From: Epiperipatus broadwayi
Taxonomy: Eukaryota; Onychophora; Udeonychophora; Euonychophora; Peripatidae
Assembly (NCBI GenBank): GCA_028023455.1
Contig: JAQFVV010012403.1
Span: 684,001-748,000 of the forward strand
Length of the DNA: 64,000 bases
Direction: 5' to 3'
The position numbers were made by a program, and so were the translations under genes. Within the stretch, counting starts at the first letter, position 1. Every line of letters starts with the position of its first letter. Below the pieces are notes generated by a model. That model saw only the letters and a program-made list of their open reading frames with translations. It did no database searches and was not told the DNA's origin. Positions 57,528 to 64,000 of the stretch are shown piece by piece.

Positions 57528-58321
57528 TTAATAATTATGCACAGGTTAATATATAACAAACTTTTGGACATTATAACACAAGTCCGTCAACACCCGAAGA
57601 GAATAATAGTATTTGCCACGGTGTATTATATAATAACTACACGCCATTACTAGCAATTAAGTGTATTTGAAAAGTTGAAATAAAGTTTTAATTTTTCTAA
57701 ATACCTTTATTGCTAATCCTAGATGATGGAAATAGTCCAACTTATAATTACAAGTTAAATGTCATGATCACAAACGTTTAGATAAACATTAATAATTAGT
57801 ATTTATATTTATACATTTTAGGAAAAAGTTTTCAATTTGATTCATTATAGCTTGAGATATTTATTTTTAGAAAAACTACTAAAATCATAATTATGCTGGT
57901 GATTTTCATAATCTATATATCATAAATTACACCTTGTTTAGTAAGTGAAGTCGAAGAAGTACCTTTTCTTAACAGTAAAGTACAAAATTCTTTTTTTAAA
58001 AATAAATGTCAAACCGAAACCTTACGTTAAAATTAATACTGTTGTTGAATCAACATGTCGCGAAGAATTTACAACTTTTTTAATTATGACGAAAGTGGAA
58101 AGGTTTTGCTTTGTGTTTTCACAAATAATTAAATGGGTTTTTTTTTTTTTATTAGAATAATCTGATATTGAGAAATGTTAAAATTTCTTGCCGTCACCTG
58201 TTCCTTTTCATCCAACAGTAATTGTTAATATTACTACAAATTGATAATGTTTATATTGATTTATTGCATTTTTGTAAGTATTCTTTAATTTTCAGTTATT
58301 TATTACGCTTATCTTTTACAG
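57528..58321 (+). other. Intron end before the TPGR exon
   Basis: AT-rich with no recognised element; ends in a T-rich tract and cag acceptor at 58321. Confidence 0.7.
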
Positions 58322-58443
58322 GTATGATAGATCAAGCGGCGCAATTGACGAGAAAACCGCATGTTGTAATAGCGACCCCTGGTAGACTTGCTGATCATTT
58401 GAAAAGTTGTAATACTTTCAGTCTCAAGGAAGTTAAATTTTTG
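58322..58443 (+). CDS. DDX49: DDX49 exon: motif Ib (TPGR)
   Basis: Second visible DDX49 exon. The acceptor is cttttacag at 58321; two bases join the single base left by the previous exon to make a glycine codon, so the frame is preserved across the 44 kb intron. Forty codons follow, from MIDQAAQL through RKPHVVIATPGRLADHLKS to LKEVKFL, ending exactly on a codon boundary before the donor gtatat (phase 0 intron). It carries motif Ib TPGR and the DDX49-typical PHVVIATPGRLADHL run. No stop or frameshift is present. The visible protein continues directly into VIDEAD of the next exon, so no exon is missing between them. Confidence 0.95.
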
Positions 58444-58854
58444 GTATATATTTTTAATACTTTTTTTTCCTTTGCTTTTTATTAAGTCATTCAATATTTT
58501 AATATTGCAAGAATATTTTTAAATGTGTGAGGGGAAATCAAAATGTAAAGATGGTTTATCTTTAATTTCTTATTTTCAAAAAGAAACTTTATTTTTCAAG
58601 GCTATTTGTATGATGTACATAATACTCTGCATTTAACCACAAGTTTCTTGATTTTGTCGGAAATTTTTGATTTTCCTTGCTCTCCTTTTTTATCATTTAA
58701 ATATTTCTTTCGCTCAAATTTTTCTCTTAGTCAGAGATTCTGTGTTTAGAGCTTTATTAACTGTTGTTAACAATGTGATGTTATTTTTGACTGTGCTTTG
58801 CCCGTATTTTTTGATTACCTCCATTTACATGGGTAAAAGAATAAATAAGTATTG

Positions 58855-59105
58855 ATATTATTGCAAGAAAAGAGTCTGAAATGGTGCTGGGCTGGACTTA
58901 TTGCCAAAAGAGATGACAGTAGATGGACAGTTACAGTCTTAAACTTGATCTCAAACGTATATAAAAAACCTAGAAAGAGCCACACATAAAATGGGTAAGG
59001 AAATTTTGCTGGAGTCAGGGGCTATATATCACCATAACTAGATTCAACGTGGAGAGAACTTATTTCTACTGTAGATAGATAATGGTTTAAAATCATGGTG
59101 ACTTA
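58855..59105 (+). mobile_element. RTE-type LINE 3' fragment, degraded
   Basis: Plus-strand remnant of the RTE C-terminus and tail: gctgggctggacttattgcc, then gatgacagtagatggacagt (the DDxRWT block) and, at the end, gtagatagataatggtttaa before catggtgac. Lies inside the 2.8 kb DDX49 intron. Confidence 0.7.
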
Positions 59106-59984
59106 TATGTTTGGCTCATAATCTTAAATATATTAATAAATCTCACAGCTATGCTTCATGAACTACATGAATAAGTTTGAGGATTAAGATTGTGGACTTG
59201 ATAATCCAGTTGTGAAAGTGATTGGGAAATTTATATCTTCAGTCTTTCACACTGCGAAATACTCTACTCAATTAATGAAATTATAGCCTCCATGGAATGA
59301 CCATACTGAGTTTTTTACCATGGTTTCAACTACTGTTTCGATTGCTTGGAGGCAGAATGTTGAATCTACGCTATGGACGGAGTAACGAATATAATGACTG
59401 TTATCTTTGCTGTACAGGATAAAGTCATATTGCTGTTATTGTAGCTAATGCTTATTGTGGTATACTACATATTTTCTTCAGAGTTATCGGTTATATCTTC
59501 AGTAATTGCTGAAGAGCTTAAGTAATGAAATCATGTCAGTTAAATTCTGAAAGTCATTTGCTGGCAAAAGTTACTTTCTGGTAACAGAATCCTAATTGAT
59601 TTAAAGTTATTTTAATTTTTGTAAATATTCTTTATGTGAAATATAATCCTCAGTAATTTATGGATATCGTAGAAATTTGGTCTGGCCTTAATAAATATTT
59701 TATAAAATTTTAAATACAGTATGAACTATTAGTGGCATTTTTGCTTTCAAAGCCATTAAAACTAGTCCACTGTAGTGAGTGTATGGATCGTACTACTTTA
59801 TTTTAAGCTTTGCCACTACAAAGTAAGCACTTTTCCAACACCAGTCCTAATAAATATTTAATTAATGTATAACCTATCATCAACATTATGACTTTATAGC
59901 TTATTTTTAATGTTTTTTAAAATTTGTAAAATACTATAGAATATACAGTTAATGCCTTAATATTGTAATTATTACTGGGTGTCT

Positions 59985-60425
59985 CTCTCCAAGATGACTG
60001 CAGTGTCATTATTGCTGGTTCTCTCTCCAAACCGACTGAAGCGCCATCTCTGAATTAACATTGTCATTAATAGTTCTTTCTTCAAACTGAAGAAGCCCCA
60101 TCTCTGAATTAACTGTTTTTCCAAGCTGACTGAAGCACCATCTGTGAAATAACATTATCATTAATGATTCTCTTCAAGCTAACTGAAGTGCCATCTCTGA
60201 ATTAACATTATCATTATTAGTGCTCTCTCCAAGCTGACTGAAGCATCATCTCTGAATTAACATTATCATTACTATTTCTCCAAGCTGACTGAAGTGCCTT
60301 CTCTGAATTAACATTATCATTAATGGTTCTCTCTCCAAGCTGACTGAAGCGCCATCTCTGAATTAACATTATCATTAATGGTTCTCTCATCAAATTATCT
60401 GAAGCGCCATCTCTGAATCAATGTT
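59985..60425. repeat. 55-bp minisatellite, about 9 units
   Basis: Unit: ggttctctctccaagctgac, tgaagcgccatctctgaatt, aacattatcattaat. Nine units are recognisable by their (c/t)caa...tgaag blocks; several have internal deletions (the third and fourth are shortest). Divergence between units is moderate, so the array is older than the 32-bp one. Located in the intron between the TPGR and DEAD exons. Confidence 0.9.
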
Positions 60426-61255
60426 ATGTATTATGTAGCAAGATAGTTTAACTATTTACTATACAAATTTGAGACATTCTTATGTTTAGATCACAAATTA
60501 TGACATGAAATGTGACACGTGTTTCATATCTTCATGGATTATCTTCAGTGGACTTCCTGCCATCATCAAATCTTGCAAACCACTTGAAAATGTTCTTGTG
60601 GCTGATGGCTTTACTACAGTTTGAATCATTTTAAATTTTAGTTGCAGGTTTTGCCCAGTTTAAAGCAAAATTTAATGTTAGTGCTTTGTTTCAGTGTGGT
60701 GTAAGTATAAACACACATATTTCATGTCATAAATCATGATCCAGCCACCCTAGCACTTTAAAATTTGTGTGGTGAATAGTTAAAACATGTCATTTCATAA
60801 CATATATGTTAATTCAGAATTGGTGGTACACACATCTTGGAGAAAGATCCAATCACTTTTTTGGGGGGACATGCTGTATATATATATATATCTTCAAGAC
60901 AGTAACTCCGTGTTAAAAACCAGAGTTAACATTAATTATGATTAATCATTAGATTTTTTTAATTGTTCAAAGTTCTTTAGAAAAAAATCAACTTTTAGTT
61001 ACATTTTTCAAATACATTCAACTGTTAGAAATGGCACATAGGTTATTAGGGATCATGAGATTTGTTGTTTTTGTTTATATTTAAATTCACATATAAATTT
61101 GCAAAAGTACATTATTTAGAATATTGCAGTATTTTTAAACACTAACTTTTTACTCCTCCCCCCTTATAATTCATTTATTGAAATTATGCATATTAATTTT
61201 TTTTGTTACATTTACAGTGATTGGAAAAGACTCACGGTTAATATCTATGTTTCAG
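60426..61255 (+). other. Intron end before the DEAD exon
   Basis: AT-rich with a (TA)n at about 60877-60890. A frame opening at 61178 runs into the exon but its first 26 codons are intronic; the acceptor cag at 61255 is the better start. Confidence 0.7.
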
Positions 61256-61440
61256 GTAATTGATGAAGCAGATCGTCTTCTTGAGATTGAAAATGGTTTT
61301 ACTGAAGAATTAGAAGTAATTTTCAACGCCCTACCTGCCAAAAGGCAAACTTTGTTATTTTCGGCGACTGTTACAGATACAATTGAGGAACTGCAAAAAG
61401 TTGCCACAAATTCACCCTTTTTCTGGGAGTACAAAAATGA
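61256..61440 (+). CDS. DDX49: DDX49 exon: motifs II (DEAD) and III (SAT)
   Basis: Third visible DDX49 exon. The acceptor is atgtttcag at 61255, starting phase 0 at GTA ATT GAT. It encodes VIDEADRLLEIENGF at the start (motif II DEAD, ATP hydrolysis), then LPAKRQTLLFSATVTDT (motif III SAT, couples ATPase to unwinding), ending NSPFFWEYKN plus two bases before the donor gtgagt at 61441 (phase 2 intron). The second RecA-like domain and the lysine-rich C-terminal tail must lie in exons beyond 64000; nothing in 61441-64000 encodes them. Together the three exons give 393 nt, about 131 of the roughly 480 residues usual for the family. Confidence 0.95.
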
Positions 61441-61499
61441 GTGAGTAAAACATGGTTTTTATATCTTACTTTTAAAATTTTAGATTGTTTTTTTAATTA

Positions 61500-61650
61500 T
61501 TAGCTGTGATTTGCACAATGTGGTACGGCACAGTAGTAAAGTAGGAAAATTCTGGAACATAAGATCCATGGATCATGCTCAGCGCTATGACTTTTGGTTC
61601 TTGATCTTCTTAAGAATTTCCAAACAATAAAACCGTTTGATTATTATTAT
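61500..61650 (+). mobile_element. Probable SINE related to the 43.5 kb family
   Basis: Head-like region gcacagtagtaaagtaggaa ... ggatcatgctcagcgc and tail gaatttccaaacaataaaac cgtttgattattatt. The tail shares aatttccaa and caataaaaccattt-type words with the other copies. Begins only about 60 bp after the DDX49 DEAD exon donor. Promoter boxes are degraded. Confidence 0.4.
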
Positions 61651-62220
61651 TTAAAGAATTTGTTCATAACTCTATATGAAAAAAAAAAAAAAAAAGGTGG
61701 AAAAAAGTACAAAAAGTTGAAATTTTCTTTAAAAATACACTCCTAGTGTCAGAGTTTAGAACTTTTTCTAGTATCAGAGTTTATATCTAAAAAAAGATTT
61801 GCTAGGCAGCTGAAATTGCTGTAAATCAGTTAAATAAAACATTATGGAAAAATGCTTTCAGAGGAGTAATATTTTTTGGAGATGTAATATAAGCAATAAA
61901 AGAAAAATGGAACAAATTTTAAAATCTTAGGAACTGATGGTTAAATGATGAATTATCCAATGACTATACAAATTAATATATCGAACACAGATGTATCCAC
62001 ATATGCCATATGCTGGATTCTTTAGATCGTGATATTTAACCTCTTGGGAAGCTATCTTTTAACTTCTTTTGTGCCAAAATTTAATACCTTCCATTGTATT
62101 CATGACCAGCCATGAGTGCCTTTGAGATTGCTTTTATAAAGTAAATGAAGCCAGTCAGTCTCTCCCACAAAACCTGGATCAAATACACCACTTACTATCA
62201 CTTATCAGTGGTTATTACTT
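61651..62220. other. No recognised feature
   Basis: AT-rich intron with an A run at 61680-61696. Nothing recurs elsewhere in the window. Confidence 0.6.
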
Positions 62221-62507
62221 GATCATAAATGTCGCATGATCACCATTTCTTATGCTTGCTCATAACTGTTATTAAAACAGGCAAAACTCTCCTTACAGTA
62301 CTGCCACTCAGTGCAAGCCAGAGTAATCAATGGATGCCAGAAGGTCTGTGCATAAAATCCCTATCTAGTACTATCTAATGGAGATATTGGATGAGTAGGC
62401 ACTACATAGGGATTTTATGCCCAAGCCTTCAGGCATCCAGTGATTACTCTGGCTTGCACTGAGTGGCAATCCTATGTGGAGAGTTTTTCCTGTTTTGATC
62501 ATAAATG
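62221..62507. mobile_element. Family 2 foldback element lacking the ribozyme core, 11-bp TSD
   Basis: gatcataaatg at 62221-62231 and 62497-62507 flanks the element. The left arm has the full outer end (catgatcaccatttcttatg); the right arm stops at cctgtttt. The centre has lost the hammerhead: the left arm breaks at ctatctagta and the right resumes at ggagatattggatgagtagg, just past the cleavage site. Unequal ends and an 11-bp duplication again fit retroposition. Confidence 0.85.
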
Positions 62508-63318
62508 GTTGTAAATTTTGAAATTTTCGATTATAATGATCTATGTTGCGTGATATATCTTCATAAATAAAAATATAAGAACCGTATTTGAAGTTTACTT
62601 TTATAAAATTTCTCCTAAAGCTATAATTAGAATAAATATGTAAATTAAAGGATTATTTCTAATGATTCATTTTTCACCTACGACGTTAATAGTACTGCTT
62701 TAATTTAACGGTGGTGCATGTTAAGATAGTAGTGACCTGTAGCATAAGTGTGTGTTTGCTTTAACAATAAAAAAAGTATACGGTAAGATTAAGGCTAAGA
62801 TGAGTGTTAATACATGGTAATTTTAGACTTTGAACAGTGTTTTGATACAGTACAGCAATATTGACCTTTTATAAACATTTTCTAAAACGGTTTATTTTTA
62901 CTAAGATTGTCCAGTGAAGAAAAAAAAATCATATCTTGTCATGATTTTTTTATAGCATAGTTGGTATTCAATCGGAACAAATATTATTTACTTTATCCAA
63001 TGATCCCATGAAGATTTAAAGTAGGGTAAAGTGTTAAATCTATATATTTTATATAAAAAATGATTTTTTTTTTTAATTTAAATTTTTTATATACTTATTG
63101 AGATAAAAATCCGTTTGGAGATTTTATGGTTTTTTTGACATTCTGTTACTGATATTTTTATATATGCATTGTTATTTTCAAGATTTTTAATTACAAAAAT
63201 TTTTGCTTGTGTTTTTCTATTTGAATGTAAAATGTATGAACTTCGAAATTTTAAGAAAATAAAATTTTAAGAACAATTGTATTTTCATAGTTGAGAGAAA
63301 TACAAGTAAAGCTTTGTG
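62508..63318. other. No recognised feature
   Basis: AT-rich intron. I specifically looked for the next DDX49 exon (helicase C-terminal domain) here and did not find one. Confidence 0.6.
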
Positions 63319-63517
63319 AATTCTCCACTTACATCACATGACCACTCAGATCCAAGGCTCCTCACTGGCGAAGGCCAGAAACTAGTCTGGGGATATTGGA
63401 TGAGTAGGCACTAGATGGGGATTTTATGCACAAGCCTTCTGGCATCCACTGATTACTCTAGCTTGTTGTGTGTGGCAATATGTATAGTGAGTTTTGCCTG
63501 TTTTAATTCTCTGCTTA
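63319..63517 (+). mobile_element. Family 2 single arm with shortened hammerhead, 13-bp TSD
   Basis: aattctccactta (63319-63331) and aattctctgctta (63505-63517) match at 11 of 13 positions. Between them the outer end catcacatgaccac is joined directly to the ribozyme side of a plus-strand arm. The core reads CTGGCGA, AGGCC, AGAAAC, then TAGTC: eight bases of stem II and its loop are deleted and A6 is G. Stem I ATCCAA/TTGGAT and CTCCTCA/TGGGGA remain perfect. Confidence 0.75.
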
Positions 63518-63639
63518 TTTAAGTATGCATTCTTTGTCATGGTTTCTGATATTATTAGTTTAGACAGGCAAATGAAAAGGGGTCCGTTTTTCTATCTGCC
63601 AATAATCTGCGCTACATAGTTTAGTGGCGTGCCTAGTTA

Positions 63640-64000
63640 AATTGTAATAATGCGGTATGCAAAAGATTTGGATAAAGAATTTATATCGGTATACTTGTAT
63701 AAAAGGTGGGATGATTGTGTTAGGAGGATTGTTGAGTGTTATAGTGGTAAGGAATGGGATAAAAGAATAGAAGCATTAATAAAAAATAGGGAGAAGGAGA
63801 GATGGAGAAGTAGTATGGAGGGTAAGAAGAGTTTAAATATATATAGAAGTAAACGGAATATTGGAAGTGAGTTAATTTATGATAATAGTAAGGAAAGTAG
63901 TTTATTGTTTAAGGCTTGAATAGGATCTTTAGCAACAAGAGAATATAGATGTAAATGGAAAACTATGGGTGATTTAGTGTGCAAATTGTGTAAGGAAGGT
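63640..64000 (+). pseudogene. LINE C-terminal zinc-knuckle region, cut by the window end
   Basis: A plus-strand frame from 63650 reads to a TGA at about 63917-63919 and continues in frame beyond it: SLLFKA, stop, IGSLATREYRCKWKTMGDL, then VCKLCKEG. The form LLFKAR-x-G-x-L-x-T then C-x2-C matches the region just before and into the terminal zinc knuckle of non-LTR retrotransposon ORF2 proteins. The TGA replaces an expected arginine (probably CGA to TGA). No RT domain precedes it, so it is 5'-truncated or the RT is very diverged. Clade not assigned. Confidence 0.6.

Larger units (their letters stand above)
14116..58321 (+). other. DDX49: 44.2 kb DDX49 intron (phase 1)
   Basis: Donor gtaagt at 14116 and acceptor ttttacag ending at 58321 bound a single intron of 44,206 bp. 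I found no additional DDX49 codons inside it, and the protein is continuous across it. Its content is almost entirely transposable-element debris, listed separately. The flanking introns are 58444-61255 (2.8 kb, complete) and the parts lying in 1-14029 and 61441-64000 (incomplete). Confidence 0.9.

Noticed and set aside
57945-58160. 71-codon frame just upstream of the TPGR exon
   Set aside because: Lys/Phe-rich low-complexity translation of AT-rich intron, not in splice register with DDX49.
61441-64000. Downstream DDX49 exons (helicase C-terminal domain)
   Set aside because: No frame with the ARGxD or HRxGRxxR motifs on the plus strand; the 63650 frame is LINE-derived.
1-64000. CRISPR arrays, bacterial operons, ribosome binding sites, prophage
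   Set aside because: The window is intron-containing eukaryotic DNA; the regular arrays present are minisatellites without spacer structure.

Overview
This window is strongly AT-rich eukaryotic DNA from an invertebrate-like animal. Introns are very long, and the intronic DNA is packed with LINEs, tRNA-derived SINEs, hAT, Tc1/mariner and pogo-type DNA transposons and foldback repeats. The sequence alone does not separate arthropod, mollusc and cnidarian. I see one host gene: three consecutive plus-strand exons (14030-14115, 58322-58443, 61256-61440) of the DEAD-box RNA helicase DDX49 (yeast Dbp8 family, ribosome biogenesis). They carry the stretch from the end of motif Ia to just past motif III, including the DEAD and SAT motifs. 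Reading frame and splice phases agree throughout. The gene starts before and ends after the window, and the intron between the first two exons is 44.2 kb.

Layout. 1-14029 is an upstream intron with foldback elements, SINEs, an RTE fragment and a decayed Tc1-like transposase. 14116-58321 is the giant intron. It holds pogo-like TIR elements with a nested hAT MITE (14.4-15.7, 17.3 and 23.3 kb), and a gag-like retrotransposon relic split by an RTE LINE that is itself split by a SINE (18.4-21.2 kb). It also holds a 1.5 kb TIR element (26.9-28.4 kb), a 354-bp tandem repeat (30.7-31.4 kb), two ancient LINEs (36.9-41 kb), a SPIN/OposCharlie-like hAT MITE (45.0 kb), a 2.55 kb hAT element with a broken transposase (46.7-49.3 kb) and several RTE copies (49.5-56.1 kb). 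58444-61255 contains an RTE scrap and a 55-bp minisatellite. 61441-64000 contains more foldback repeats and a LINE C-terminus that runs off the end.

Most unusual signal. Several unrelated repeat families carry hammerhead-ribozyme (HHR) motifs: CTGANGA, a stem II hairpin, GAA, then a short perfect palindrome as stem III, a cleavable NUH triplet and a paired stem I. In the two largest families the ribozymes lie head-to-head at the centre of long inverted repeats. Insertions are flanked by 10-15 bp target duplications with uneven ends, which is what retroposition would leave, not what a TIR DNA transposon would leave. Family 1 (5.5, 8.5-9.0, 41.3-42.5, 43.7, 52.5, 56.5, 56.9-57.5 kb) shows compensatory changes in stem I. 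Family 2 (2.6-3.5, 7.0, 12.7-13.1, 21.5, 34, 62.2, 63.3 kb) has ACTAGT as stem III. Family 3 (51.5-51.7 kb), family 4 (10.7-10.9 kb) and a tRNA-SINE tail (7.8 kb) carry further HHR-like cores. They resemble animal retrozymes and Penelope-type ribozymes, but the palindromic head-to-head form is, as far as I know, not a standard described architecture.

No functional link is visible between these repeats and the helicase beyond residence in its introns.
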